Source: an uncultured Granulosicoccus sp.
Lineage (GTDB): Bacteria > Pseudomonadota > Gammaproteobacteria > Granulosicoccales > Granulosicoccaceae
Direction of reading: 5' to 3'
Assembly (NCBI GenBank): GCA_947495035.1
Contig: CANLXI010000010.1
Span: 62,001-126,000, forward strand
Length of the DNA stretch: 64,000 bases
Shown: positions 34,005-43,075 of the stretch, in pieces
Position numbering within the stretch: position 1 is the stretch's first letter
Layout of the letters: each line of letters begins with the position of its first letter
Translations under genes and position numbers: made by a program
The notes under the pieces: model-generated
The model's input: the letters and a program-made list of their open reading frames with translations, nothing else
The model's database searches: none
What the model was told of the DNA's origin: nothing

Positions 34005-34928
34005 TCAGCGGACCATGTCTTGTGCTTGCTCTTCCAGTCGAGCCAGACCTTCCATGATGAAGCTGGCAAAACGAGCAGCGGCCACTGACAGATGCCGCCC
34101 GCGTTGTTGCGACAGCTGCAACATGCCGGGAGGCAGATCATTGGCGTGAACGGGAACGGCGCAGATCCCCTCACCCGGCCCATCCGATGCAAAGGCAACC
34201 GGAATCTGAAAGGCAAGCATCGGCTCGACTCGCAGGCACTTGAGCAGAAAGTCGGCGCTGTCCGACTCAACGGTTGCGTGCAACGTCAGTGAACGTTGAG
34301 CGGCGGCAACATTCAGGCAGTGACGAATGCCTGCTCTCTGACTGGGCAAGGCCAATGGAAATTCTGCGCATTCACTCAACCGCAGCTGAGACATTCCGGC
34401 CAGAGGATGGTCACTGGCCATCAACACATGCAGCCTCTGAGGTATCTCATACAAGACCTGCACGGCGGTTGACGGTTCCATCTCGTAGACGAAGGCAAGG
34501 TCAGCCGAGAAATCCACCAGGGCGCTGACCGCCTGTTGTCGTCCACCAATGAATGCCGTGAAGGAAACACCGGGATGATCAGCACGATAGCGTGATACCA
34601 GCCCGGGCAGGAACTGCGCCATCAGGGCCTGACCGCATACGATCGATACATGGCCGCGCCGCTCACCCGACAGATCGGCAATCTGGGATTGAACTCGTTC
34701 CATATCCGACATCTGCTGCCGGGCATACTGGATGAACAGTTCACCAGCCACGCTCAAACGCACCCCATTGGGCAGGCGTTCGAATATGGGAGTCCCCAGG
34801 TCCTCTTCCACCGCCAGAATGCGTCGATTCAGCGCCGTCGATGTGATTGCCAGTGATTCGGCGGCTCGTCGAATCGATCCCGTTCGAGCCACCGCATCGA
34901 TGTAACGTAATTGTTGAAGATGTCTCAT
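34005..34928 (-). CDS. LysR-family transcriptional regulator
   Basis: The protein has 307 residues. An N-terminal winged helix-turn-helix (LRYIDAVARTGSIRRAAESL, then RRILAVEEDLGTPIFERLPNGVRLS) is followed by a periplasmic-binding-like effector domain from about residue 90. It is divergent from the nitrate-reductase-type gene across a 345-bp gap, the usual arrangement for a LysR regulator and its target. The effector is unknown. It could instead act on the membrane protein downstream. Confidence 0.88.
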   Translation of the reverse strand: MRHLQQLRYIDAVARTGSIRRAAESLAITSTALNRRILAVEEDLGTPIFERLPNGVRLSVAGELFIQYARQQMSDMERVQSQIADLSGERRGHVSIVCGQALMAQFLPGLVSRYRADHPGVSFTAFIGGRQQAVSALVDFSADLAFVYEMEPSTAVQVLYEIPQRLHVLMASDHPLAGMSQLRLSECAEFPLALPSQRAGIRHCLNVAAAQRSLTLHATVESDSADFLLKCLRVEPMLAFQIPVAFASDGPGEGICAVPVHANDLPPGMLQLSQQRGRHLSVAAARFASFIMEGLARLEEQAQDMVR

Positions 34929-35273
34929 CTGTCAGCTCTCTGCCCTGCCAGCCCTGTGTTCTTAGTGTACTGGTATGGCAATGCGTTCGTTGCACATGCC
35001 TGCTGCAAATTGAACAGAGGGCAGCCACCAGTCTAGTCGATACTATCGTTCCCACCAGAACTGCAGTGGGCCCAGGCCATATGTCGATTCATCCTGTCAA
35101 CGCTGTTTTCGCCAAACCCGCATCACGCTGGTGCGCTGCACCCCGTGATGCATCATTGCCGTGCGGCACCACACCTGCATTGTCTGCAGAGTGGGAGGCT
35201 GACGGTTCTTGACGGACAGCGCCGTGACATCGCCTGCGCCTGGTCGCTCACGCCTTGACGCTGAGCCGGACCC
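34929..35273. promoter_or_regulatory. Divergent intergenic region, lysR / nasA
   Basis: These 345 bp have no gene. Two dyads are visible: CTGCCCT (34940-34946) with AGGGCAG (35018-35024), and inside it GCAA-N8-TTGC (34978-34993). The inner one has the size expected of a LysR-type site. No clear -35/-10 pair stood out. Confidence 0.4.
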
Positions 35274-37793
35274 ATGAAAACCAGGACAAGCTGCCCCTAC
35301 TGCGGTACAGGTTGCGGTGTAACAGTCGAGCGAACGGCCGACGGCAGATATACCGTCAGTGGCGACAAAGCGCGTCCTGCCAACCGGGGGAGACTGTGTT
35401 CCAAGGGTATTGCTCTGGCAGAAACCCTGAGCGAGGACCGGCGACTGCTCTACCCCGAAATAGCAGGCCAACGCGTCAGCTGGTATCAGGCCATCGACCA
35501 CGTATCACGCGTACTGCAAGAAACGATCGACGAACACGGATACGATTCCGTTGCCTTCTACGTGAGCGGTCAATTGCTGACCGAAGACTACTACGTCATC
35601 AACAAGCTGGTGAAGGGCTGGTTCGGCACCGCCAATATCGACGCCAGTTCACACATGGGCATGGCCTCCAGTATCGTAGCTCACCATCGCGCCTGGGGTT
35701 CGGATGTAGTACCTGGCTGTTACCAGGATCTGGAATCTGCCGATCTGGTCGTGATGGTGGGAAGCAATCTCGCCCGGTGTCACCCGGTCATCCATCAGAG
35801 AATACTGGCGGAAAAGCAACGTCGACCCGAGCTGTTTCTCGTCGTCATCGACCCGCGCTGCACTGCTACCGCCGATCAGGCCGATTTGCACCTGAGCATC
35901 CAATCTGATGGCGACAGCCTGCTGTTCAATGGCCTGCTCGCCTACCTGGCCGATCATGACAAGCTCGACAAGGCATATATAGAACATCATGTCAGCGGTC
36001 TTGGCGATACCCTGCAGGCCATCGCTGACATGTCTCTGCAGCAACTGGCTGAACGACTCGGCATCGGGCAACAGCAACTCGAAACCTTCTACAGGCGCTT
36101 TGCCAATACACCGGCAACCGTCACCCTCTACGCACAGGGGGTCAACCAGTCCGAATCCGGCAGCGACAAGGTCAGCGCCATCATCAATTGCCACCTGGCC
36201 ACCGGACGCATCGGCAAACCGGGCATGGGCCCCTTTTCGCTCAGTGGTCAGGCGAATTCAATGGGCGAACGCGAGGTCGGCGGCCTGACGACAATGCTGG
36301 CAGCGCACATGGAGTTCTCCGATCCCCGGCATCGCGATAGGGCCCAGCGATTCTGGGACTCTCCGCGAATTGCCAGCGATCCCGACTCATGCGCCCTGGG
36401 CCTGTTCAAGGCCATCACGGATGGCCGTATCAAGGCTGTCTGGATCCTGGGCGCCAATCCGGTTGACAGCCTGCCGGACGCCGACAGTATCAGGACTGCA
36501 TTGCAATCATGTCCCCATGTGATTGTATCCGAAGTAGCCGAATCCACCGACACACTGGCGTGCGCAACGGTTCGCTTGCCAGCTCTGCCCTGGGGTGAAA
36601 AGGATGGCACCGTGACCAACTCGGAACGCTGCATCTCTCGACAAAGAGCGCTCAGAAGACCGCATGGCGAAGCCAGGGCCGACTGGTGGGCAGTGAGCCA
36701 GGTTGCCTGTCGTATGGGATTTCGATCCGGTTTCAATTACGCATCTGCAGCTGACATCTTCCGGGAACATGCGCGATTGTCTGGCAGCTGTCACGGCACC
36801 AGCCGCAGCTTCGATATCAGCGCCTGCGCCAGCCTGAGTGACGAGGACTACCAGAACCTGGCTCCTTTCTACTGGCCATGGCGTGATGGCCCCGCCCCAG
36901 AACAAGCTGTGCGCTTCTTCGCCAATGGCCACTATTTCACCCCGGACCGGAAGGCGCGCATGATTCCCGTCAACGCAGCGCGGCCGGGCAATCGTGACTT
37001 GACGAAGCACTACCCCCTGAGACTCAACAGCGGCAGAACCCGGGATCAATGGCAGACCATGACCCGAACCGGCTACAGCGCCAGGCTGAGCGGATACCCC
37101 GCAGAACCCTTCTTGGCGATGCATCCGCATGACGCAATGAGTCACGGCATCAGGGATGCCGACATCGTAACGATGAGATCGCCGCATGGGGCCGTTCTAC
37201 TGCGCGCATTGCTCAGTGAGCAACAGAGACCGGGACAGGTTTTCTCCTCCATGCACTGGACCGATGAATTTGCCTCTCAGGCCAGAATCAACAGCCTGAT
37301 CGGCAGCAGCGTCGACCCCTCTTCCTGTCAACCAGCCTACAAGAGCCAGGCCGTGTCCCTGCAACGCCTCGATGCAGCCAGCCACGGTTACGCCATGCTG
37401 CGCCACAAGCCTGATACCAGTCTGTTCGCTGATATCGAATACTGGGCAATGACACCGGTTACCGGCGGTTGGCAGATCGAATTTGCCAGCCTGCAGGATA
37501 GCCGGGAGCTGGATACCAATCTGGCGATGCGTCTGACGAAGTCAATGCAACCTTGCTGCATTGAACCCCTGTCCTGCCTGGATCATGCCATCGGCATGCG
37601 CCGGATGGCCGTTTTCGAACAGGATCGCCTGCAATTCCTGCTGTTTACCAGCGAATCGCCGGTACCAGTGTCGCGTTCCTGGTCAGCCGCCCAGTTCGAG
37701 GCGCTTTGGAACGAGCGATCCACCCGTTGGCGACTGCTGGCTGGCAGACCCGGTATGGATCAATCCGATACGGGTACTGATGCCTGCAGTTGA
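35274..37793 (+). CDS. nasA: Assimilatory nitrate reductase-type molybdopterin oxidoreductase (NasA), lacking the C-terminal Fe-S domain
   Basis: The protein has 839 residues. The N-terminal 4Fe-4S site SCPYCGTGCGV...RLCSKG is followed by the molybdopterin core with YVSGQLLTEDYYVINKLVKG, GSNLARCHPV (Mo-ligand Cys), YAQGVNQSESGSDKV, and the C-terminal cofactor domain RLNSGRTRDQWQTMTRTG. All point to NasA rather than Nap or formate dehydrogenase. Many NasA proteins continue with a BFD-like [2Fe-2S] domain. This one stops at GTDACS, just where that domain would begin. No nirB, nasC or transporter is adjacent, so its electron donor lies elsewhere. It ends flush against ychF, which converges on it. 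Confidence 0.85.
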   Translation: MKTRTSCPYCGTGCGVTVERTADGRYTVSGDKARPANRGRLCSKGIALAETLSEDRRLLYPEIAGQRVSWYQAIDHVSRVLQETIDEHGYDSVAFYVSGQLLTEDYYVINKLVKGWFGTANIDASSHMGMASSIVAHHRAWGSDVVPGCYQDLESADLVVMVGSNLARCHPVIHQRILAEKQRRPELFLVVIDPRCTATADQADLHLSIQSDGDSLLFNGLLAYLADHDKLDKAYIEHHVSGLGDTLQAIADMSLQQLAERLGIGQQQLETFYRRFANTPATVTLYAQGVNQSESGSDKVSAIINCHLATGRIGKPGMGPFSLSGQANSMGEREVGGLTTMLAAHMEFSDPRHRDRAQRFWDSPRIASDPDSCALGLFKAITDGRIKAVWILGANPVDSLPDADSIRTALQSCPHVIVSEVAESTDTLACATVRLPALPWGEKDGTVTNSERCISRQRALRRPHGEARADWWAVSQVACRMGFRSGFNYASAADIFREHARLSGSCHGTSRSFDISACASLSDEDYQNLAPFYWPWRDGPAPEQAVRFFANGHYFTPDRKARMIPVNAARPGNRDLTKHYPLRLNSGRTRDQWQTMTRTGYSARLSGYPAEPFLAMHPHDAMSHGIRDADIVTMRSPHGAVLLRALLSEQQRPGQVFSSMHWTDEFASQARINSLIGSSVDPSSCQPAYKSQAVSLQRLDAASHGYAMLRHKPDTSLFADIEYWAMTPVTGGWQIEFASLQDSRELDTNLAMRLTKSMQPCCIEPLSCLDHAIGMRRMAVFEQDRLQFLLFTSESPVPVSRSWSAAQFEALWNERSTRWRLLAGRPGMDQSDTGTDACS

Positions 37794-38885
37794 TCAGACG
37801 TTGAAGCGGAAATGCACCACATCCCCTTCACGCATGATGTATTCCTTGCCTTCGAGTCGCCATTTACCCGCATCCTTCGCACCGGCTTCGCCCCTGAACT
37901 GCACGAAATCCTCGTAGCCAACCACTTCGGCGCGGATGAAGCCTTTCTCGAAATCGGTATGGATGCGTCCTGCACCGTTGGGAGCCGTGGCACCGGCACG
38001 CACAGTCCAGGCCCGTACTTCCTTCTCCCCGGCGGTGAAGAAAGTCTGCAGCCCCAATAGTTCGTAGCCGGCACGAATGACCCGATTCAGACCCGGCTCA
38101 TCCAGATTCATCTCGGCGAGAAAATCCTGCTTGTCGGCATCATCCAGCTGCACGATCTCGGCTTCGATGGCGGCACACACCGGCACCACATCAGCACCTT
38201 CTGCCGCAGCATACTCACGCAAGGCGTCCAGCATGGGATTGTTTTCGAAACCGCCTTCGTCGACATTGGCGATATACATGGTGGGTTTGACCGTCAGCAG
38301 ATGGTAGTGCCGCAGCCATTTGCGCTCGGTATCATTCAACTCAAGCGTACGTACCGCCGTACCGTTGGCCAGCGCATCGGCGACCTTCTGCAGAAATGCC
38401 TGTTCGGCAATGGCCTCCTTGTTGGCCGATTTGGCTGTCTTTTTTATCTTCAACAATGCCTTGTCAATGGCCTCCATATCCGCCAGCAACAGCTCGGTAT
38501 TGATGGTCTCGATATCGTCCAGCGGGTCTACCTTGCCGGCGACATGGATGACATCATCGTCCTGAAAGCAACGCACCACATGCGCAATGGCATCGGTTTC
38601 ACGAATATTGGCCAGAAACTGGTTGCCCAGCCCCTCGCCCTTGGACGCACCTGCGACCAGACCGGCAATGTCCACGAACTCCATGGTGGTCGGCAGAATC
38701 CGCTGCGGCTTCACGATATCGGCCAGGGCATCCAGTCGCAGATCGGGAACCGGAACGATACCCACGTTCGGTTCGATGGTGCAGAAGGGATAATTCTCTG
38801 CCGCAATTTCAGCCTTGGTCAGGGCATTGAACAACGTGGACTTGCCAACGTTGGGCAATCCCACGATCGCGCATTTGAAACCCAT
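37794..38885 (-). CDS. ychF: Redox-regulated ATPase/GTPase YchF (OLA1 family)
   Basis: This 363-residue protein is full length. It has P-loop GLPNVGKS, the family's [13 protein letters not shown], a G3-like DIAGLV and the C-terminal TGS domain with [13 protein letters not shown] and [17 protein letters not shown]1/YchF binds ribosomes and prefers ATP over GTP. I chose the ATG at 38885, since MGFKCAIVG is the universal start; an in-frame upstream start is not supported. It follows pth by 19 bp in the conserved prs-rplY-pth-ychF order. Confidence 0.95.
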   Translation of the reverse strand: MGFKCAIVGLPNVGKSTLFNALTKAEIAAENYPFCTIEPNVGIVPVPDLRLDALADIVKPQRILPTTMEFVDIAGLVAGASKGEGLGNQFLANIRETDAIAHVVRCFQDDDVIHVAGKVDPLDDIETINTELLLADMEAIDKALLKIKKTAKSANKEAIAEQAFLQKVADALANGTAVRTLELNDTERKWLRHYHLLTVKPTMYIANVDEGGFENNPMLDALREYAAAEGADVVPVCAAIEAEIVQLDDADKQDFLAEMNLDEPGLNRVIRAGYELLGLQTFFTAGEKEVRAWTVRAGATAPNGAGRIHTDFEKGFIRAEVVGYEDFVQFRGEAGAKDAGKWRLEGKEYIMREGDVVHFRFNV

Positions 38886-38904
38886 GTCAGTTGCTACCGG
38901 TTTG

Positions 38905-39507
38905 TCAGGTGGTGGGAGGCTTGTGGCTGTGCAAAGCCTTGGTGGCGACATTGATATCGCCATCGATGATGGTGGCAGATTCCCGCAGGGCAAGTTCGAT
39001 TGCCTCATCCATCAGTTGCTGCTGTTCCGCTGTTGCTCGCTTCAGGACGTAACCCGATACGGCACTCTTGTGACCCGGATGGCCGATGCCGATGCGCAGG
39101 CGCCAGAAGTCGCCGCTGCCCAGCTTGGCCAGGGAATCCCTCAATCCATTGTGTCCACCGTGCCCACCGGCCTTCTTCAGGCGAATATGGCCCGGCGGCA
39201 GATCCAGCTCATCATGAGCAACCAGGATTCTGCTCGGGTCGATCTTGTAGAAGCGAGCGACGGCCGCCAGACCCTGCCCGCTGTTGTTCATGTAATTCAT
39301 GGGCTTGACAAGAAAGATCTTGCGGCCCTCGACACGAATATCCGCCACAGCCGCGAAGAAGCGCTTGTCGGTATTGAACGTGCCCCCGTACTGCCGGGCC
39401 AGTTCGTCGACGAACCAGAAACCCGCGTTGTGCCGGGTGGCAGCGTAATCACTACCCGGATTGCCAAAACCGGCAATCAGTTCGAATTTGACGTGTTCAC
39501 CTGGCAT
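38905..39507 (-). CDS. pth: Peptidyl-tRNA hydrolase
   Basis: The protein has 200 residues. Motifs [18 protein letters not shown] (catalytic His), [10 protein letters not shown] and [10 protein letters not shown]...GHGGHNGL are all present. It releases peptides from stalled peptidyl-tRNA. The ATG at 39507 ([18 protein letters not shown]) was preferred to an upstream one in the hairpin region. It is separated from rplY by a long inverted repeat that may set its expression. Confidence 0.96.
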   Translation of the reverse strand: MPGEHVKFELIAGFGNPGSDYAATRHNAGFWFVDELARQYGGTFNTDKRFFAAVADIRVEGRKIFLVKPMNYMNNSGQGLAAVARFYKIDPSRILVAHDELDLPPGHIRLKKAGGHGGHNGLRDSLAKLGSGDFWRLRIGIGHPGHKSAVSGYVLKRATAEQQQLMDEAIELALRESATIIDGDINVATKALHSHKPPTT

Positions 39508-39527
39508 GAGCGGTCTCTGAACGGCCA

Positions 39528-39575
39528 ATCGCTCCGGTGCCGTACTCGAGACTGGAGTACGACAACCGGAGCGAT
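39528..39575 (-). promoter_or_regulatory. Long hairpin between rplY and pth
   Basis: Outer arms ATCGCTCCGGT (39528-39538) and ACCGGAGCGAT (39565-39575) pair over 11 bp. Inside them CGTACTC (39541-39547) pairs with GAGTACG (39555-39561). It starts 27 bp after the rplY stop and has no T tract. It probably acts as an attenuator or RNA-stabilising element in the operon. Confidence 0.6.
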
Positions 39576-39601
39576 CGGTGGATCAGCAAGTCCCGAGATA
39601 C

Positions 39602-40264
39602 TTACTCGGCGCTGTCGGCGTCACCGGCAGTCGGTACATCGGCTGCAGGTGTTTCCTCGTCTTCAGGCTCGGCTTCAACACGCGGGGCGTTGACAGCAGC
39701 AACCTGACGGTCGGAATCGTCGCCGGCTTCATGCAGGTCAACCAGTCGCACGCCTTCAGGCATGTTCAGGTTGGACAGATGCACGGAATCACCAATTTCC
39801 AGAGCGGCCATGTCCACTTCGATGGCTTCAGGAATGTCACGAGGACGACAGGCAACCAGTACTTCGTTGTCGTTGTGACTGATGACACCACCGCTCTTCG
39901 CACCGACACAGACATCTTCATTGATGTAGTGCAATGGTACGTTGACCTGCAGTTCCGCACCGGCCACGACGCGAACGAAATCCATGTGCAGGATCTGTTG
40001 CTTGTACGGGTGACGCTGTACGTCCTTGAGCAGGGATCGTACGGGCTCGCCACCATCTACGCTGACGGCTAACAGTTGTGAGTAGAAAGCTTCAGTATCG
40101 AGGTGCTTGATGACCTCGTTGTGCTTCAGCTGAATGGCTTGTGGTTCTTTGTCGGCACCGTAAAGGATTGCGGGTACCAGGTTGTCACGACGCAGGCGGC
40201 GGCTCGCACCTTTCCCAAAAACGCTGCGCGACGTGGCATTGACGTGGATGTTATCGTCAGACAT
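39602..40264 (-). CDS. rplY: 50S ribosomal protein bL25 (CTC form)
   Basis: The protein has 220 residues: an N-terminal 5S-rRNA-binding L25 domain (SRSVFGKGASRRLRR, PAILYG, LLKDVQRHPYKQQILHMDF) plus a C-terminal beta-domain ending in an acidic tail (EAEPEDEETPA). This is the long Ctc/TL5 form rather than the 94-residue E. coli protein. The ATG at 40264 is preferred. It is co-directional with prs, 89 bp downstream. Confidence 0.95.
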   Translation of the reverse strand: MSDDNIHVNATSRSVFGKGASRRLRRDNLVPAILYGADKEPQAIQLKHNEVIKHLDTEAFYSQLLAVSVDGGEPVRSLLKDVQRHPYKQQILHMDFVRVVAGAELQVNVPLHYINEDVCVGAKSGGVISHNDNEVLVACRPRDIPEAIEVDMAALEIGDSVHLSNLNMPEGVRLVDLHEAGDDSDRQVAAVNAPRVEAEPEDEETPAADVPTAGDADSAE

Positions 40265-40353
40265 GTCGGATTCTCCGTAAGGCGATGTCACCGGAATTGG
40301 TGCATCGTTTCACTGCCCGCGACCAGGCAGAGCCGGCGAATTATATCAGAAAG

Positions 40354-41307
40354 CTAGTCCATGTAGACAGAGCTGACTGATTCATCCTCATGTATTCTGC
40401 GAATGGTCTCACCCAACAGGTCAGCAACCGACAACTGGCGAATGCGATCGCAAGCTCGGGCGGCCTCGGACAGCGGGATGGTGTCTGTAACGACCAATTC
40501 GTCCAGAACTGAATCGTTGACGTTGGAAATTGCCTTGCCGGACAGTACCGGATGTGTGGCCAGAGCCACAACTTTGGTAGCGCCATGCTCCTTGAGGGCT
40601 TCGGCAGCCTTGCACAGGGTGCCTGCCGTATCGACCATGTCATCGATGATGACACAGGTACGATCGGCAACTTCACCGATGATGTGCATGACCTGCGCCT
40701 GATTGGCCTGCGGACGGCGCTTGTCGATGATGGCCAGATCGGCATCGTCGAGCTGTTTGGCAACGGCTCGTGCTCGGACAACACCGCCGACATCGGGAGA
40801 AACCACCACCAGGTTGTCGTACTTGCTGCGCCAGATGTCCAGCAGCAGCAGAGGTGATGCGTAGACGTTGTCTACCGGGATGTCGAAAAAGCCCTGGATC
40901 TGTTCGGCATGCACATCGACCGTGAGCACCCGATCGACCCCGGCAACACTCATCATGTTGGCGACCAGCTTGGCCGTGATGGGTACCCGTGCCGATCGCA
41001 CGCGGCGATCCTGACGAGCATAACCGTAATAAGGCACAACAGCCGTGATGCGATCAGCCGATGAACGCCGCATGGCGTCGACCATGACCAGCAGATCCAT
41101 CAGATTGTCATTGGTGGGAGCGCAAACTGGCTGAACGATGAAGACATCGCCGCCGCGCACATTTTCCAGGATTTCGACGGCGGTTTCGCCATCACTGAAT
41201 CGCGTCAATTGCAACTTGCCAATGGGCTGTTGCAGGTAGGCAGCGATATTCTGAGTCAAACGAGGATTGGCGTTGCCGCCAAAGATCATCAGTTTGCGCT
41301 CATGCAT
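40354..41307 (-). CDS. prs: Ribose-phosphate pyrophosphokinase
   Basis: This 317-residue class I enzyme has the N-terminal [28 protein letters not shown], the metal/ATP site [15 protein letters not shown] and the PRPP-binding [15 protein letters not shown]. It makes PRPP from ribose 5-phosphate and ATP for nucleotide, His and Trp synthesis. It lies between tRNA-Gln and rplY as in many gammaproteobacteria and is probably co-transcribed with the tRNA. Confidence 0.97.
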   Translation of the reverse strand: MHERKLMIFGGNANPRLTQNIAAYLQQPIGKLQLTRFSDGETAVEILENVRGGDVFIVQPVCAPTNDNLMDLLVMVDAMRRSSADRITAVVPYYGYARQDRRVRSARVPITAKLVANMMSVAGVDRVLTVDVHAEQIQGFFDIPVDNVYASPLLLLDIWRSKYDNLVVVSPDVGGVVRARAVAKQLDDADLAIIDKRRPQANQAQVMHIIGEVADRTCVIIDDMVDTAGTLCKAAEALKEHGATKVVALATHPVLSGKAISNVNDSVLDELVVTDTIPLSEAARACDRIRQLSVADLLGETIRRIHEDESVSSVYMD

Positions 41308-41367
41308 GGGATCAGGATCAGCAGTGTGTTGCGGTTTGAGAGGTCTGATCTGGAAATGCTTGAATAA

Positions 41368-41443
41368 TGGCTGGGCCGGGAGGATTCGAACCTCCGAATG
41401 CCGGGATCAAAACCCGGTGCCTTAACCGCTTGGCGACGGCCCA
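41368..41443 (-). tRNA. tRNA-Gln (TTG)
   Basis: A 76-base tRNA with encoded CCA. The acceptor begins TGGGCCG, the anticodon loop reads TTTTGAT (anticodon TTG) and the T arm is GGAGGTTCGAATCCTCC. The U1-A72-type acceptor is the usual identity mark of tRNA-Gln. It sits between ispE and prs, a conserved position. Confidence 0.95.
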
Positions 41444-41472
41444 ATCAAGACTGCGCAGAGTATACGCTACAT

Positions 41473-42315
41473 TTATCCAGAAAAGTCATAAAGTGGCGAA
41501 GCATTTCTGCCTTTTACTACATAACCGGTCATACCCTTGGGCAGACGGTCACACAACTTCCTGGCTTCTTCCTCGGAATCGAACGCTGTAAAGACACAGC
41601 TACCGGTTCCACTCATTTTAGCGCGAAAACCACGGTAATTGCTACGCAACCAATCAAGAGCTGCGCCAACTTCCGGGTACCGTGCTACCACGACCGATTC
41701 GAACACGTTAGTGCTTCGTCCGTCCATGAAGTCGCGTATTGTGATCGGACTTGTGTTCCGTGTCAATTCCGGGGCGTTGAATAATGCGGCTGTTGATACC
41801 TGCACCATCGGATTGACAATCAGATACCAGGGCTCGAGCGGTGCAACGGGGGTCAGCTTGTCACCAATGCCCTCTGCCCAGCTGGCCTGACCATAGACAA
41901 AGACCGGTACGTCGGCACTGACGGTGACGCCGATTTCTGCCAGTTCCTTGATGCTCAGTCCCAGACGCCAGAATTCATTCAGCGCCACCAGCGTGGTTGC
42001 CGCATCCGAACTGCCGCCTCCCAGACCGCCACCGGTGGGTATGACCTTCTCGAGGGTGATGTCCGTTCCGGCACGCGTACCCGAGTGTGCCTGCAGGGCC
42101 CTGGCGGCGCGCACCACGAGATTGCTCTCTGGAGGCACTTCCTTGAAGTCCGACTTGAGGTGAACTTCACTGTCTTCACGCACGGCGAATTTCAGAACAT
42201 CGCAGAGGTTGACGAACTGATACACGGTTTGAAGCGTGTGGTATCCGTCACTGCGTCTTCCAGTTACGTGCAGGAAAAGGTTTATCTTGGCCGGAGCCAG
42301 CCATCTGGTAGTCAA
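41473..42315 (-). CDS. ispE: 4-diphosphocytidyl-2-C-methyl-D-erythritol kinase (TTG start)
   Basis: The protein has 280 residues. It has APAKINLFLHVTGRRSDGYH, the GHMP-kinase ATP loop IPTGGGLGGGSSDAA and MSGTGSCVF near the C-terminus. It phosphorylates CDP-ME in the MEP isoprenoid pathway. The TTG at 42315 has AAAGGA a few bases upstream and gives an N-terminus aligned with E. coli IspE. No ATG fits: the ATG-free extension to 42417 would run into lolB. It lies 49 bp after lolB. Confidence 0.94.
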   Translation of the reverse strand: MTTRWLAPAKINLFLHVTGRRSDGYHTLQTVYQFVNLCDVLKFAVREDSEVHLKSDFKEVPPESNLVVRAARALQAHSGTRAGTDITLEKVIPTGGGLGGGSSDAATTLVALNEFWRLGLSIKELAEIGVTVSADVPVFVYGQASWAEGIGDKLTPVAPLEPWYLIVNPMVQVSTAALFNAPELTRNTSPITIRDFMDGRSTNVFESVVVARYPEVGAALDWLRSNYRGFRAKMSGTGSCVFTAFDSEEEARKLCDRLPKGMTGYVVKGRNASPLYDFSG

Positions 42316-42364
42316 CGTAGTCCTTTGAATAGCTATGGGTTGGAAACTCAGGCGTAGTGTACCG

Positions 42365-43075
42365 CTACCGACCCGGGATCGGAAGCCTGTTGTTTGATTC
42401 GGGCGTTTCAGGCACAACAGTTGTAGTTACATGCGCCCAGTTTTTCAAGAGCACACGGACCGAATATGGCCCGCCAGAGGCCGTGATCAGCGATGGTACC
42501 GCCACCCCATCCCAATCGGCATAGCGACGAAAACGAGCCTGCCAATGAGTTCCCTGTTCATCAGTGAATCGCAGCGAAGACAGTTTTCCTTCCTCGTCAC
42601 GCATCACCTGACTTGCGTTCCCGGGTAGCCCTCTTATCCAGAAAGCCAGTTCCTGCAAGGGAACCGGCGCTGCCAGCCCCAACCCTTGTTGCAATACCGT
42701 GTCGGCACTGGCGCCTCTGGCGAGCAATCGCTCACCACGACTGAGAGTTGCCGAGCCGGCGCTGTCCTCCAGTTGCATTGTGCCAACGCCCAGCGGCCCT
42801 TCCAGTGTCAGGTGCAGGGCTTGAGGTGTCTGTAACCAGTTGATACGTGCCGACAGGGTTTCCTCATCAGTCCAGATGCCGAGGCCACCGCTGACCTTGA
42901 AGTTATCGCGTGACTCGAGAAGCGCTTCGTGACGACGCGTCAACAGCTTCAGCGTGGACTCATCCAGCTCCGAACCTTGTTGTTGCGGCGGCGCCACACT
43001 CTGGCAGGCGCCGAGCATGAAGGGCAGAATCAGCACTGCCAGCCGCAGGCTGCGCGACATGGGCATACCTGTCAT
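42365..43075 (-). CDS. lolB: Outer-membrane lipoprotein localisation factor LolB
   Basis: The protein has 236 residues. A lipoprotein signal (LAVLILPFMLGAC, Cys in the LGAC lipobox near residue 24) leads to a beta-barrel-like LolB fold with FKVSGGLGIWTDEETLSARINW and LQELAFWIRGLPG. It accepts lipoproteins from LolA and inserts them in the outer membrane. The ATG overlaps the TPR gene's stop (ATGA); ATGs four or six codons inside are alternatives. Its place upstream of ispE confirms the call. Confidence 0.9.
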   Translation of the reverse strand: MTGMPMSRSLRLAVLILPFMLGACQSVAPPQQQGSELDESTLKLLTRRHEALLESRDNFKVSGGLGIWTDEETLSARINWLQTPQALHLTLEGPLGVGTMQLEDSAGSATLSRGERLLARGASADTVLQQGLGLAAPVPLQELAFWIRGLPGNASQVMRDEEGKLSSLRFTDEQGTHWQARFRRYADWDGVAVPSLITASGGPYSVRVLLKNWAHVTTTVVPETPESNNRLPIPGR

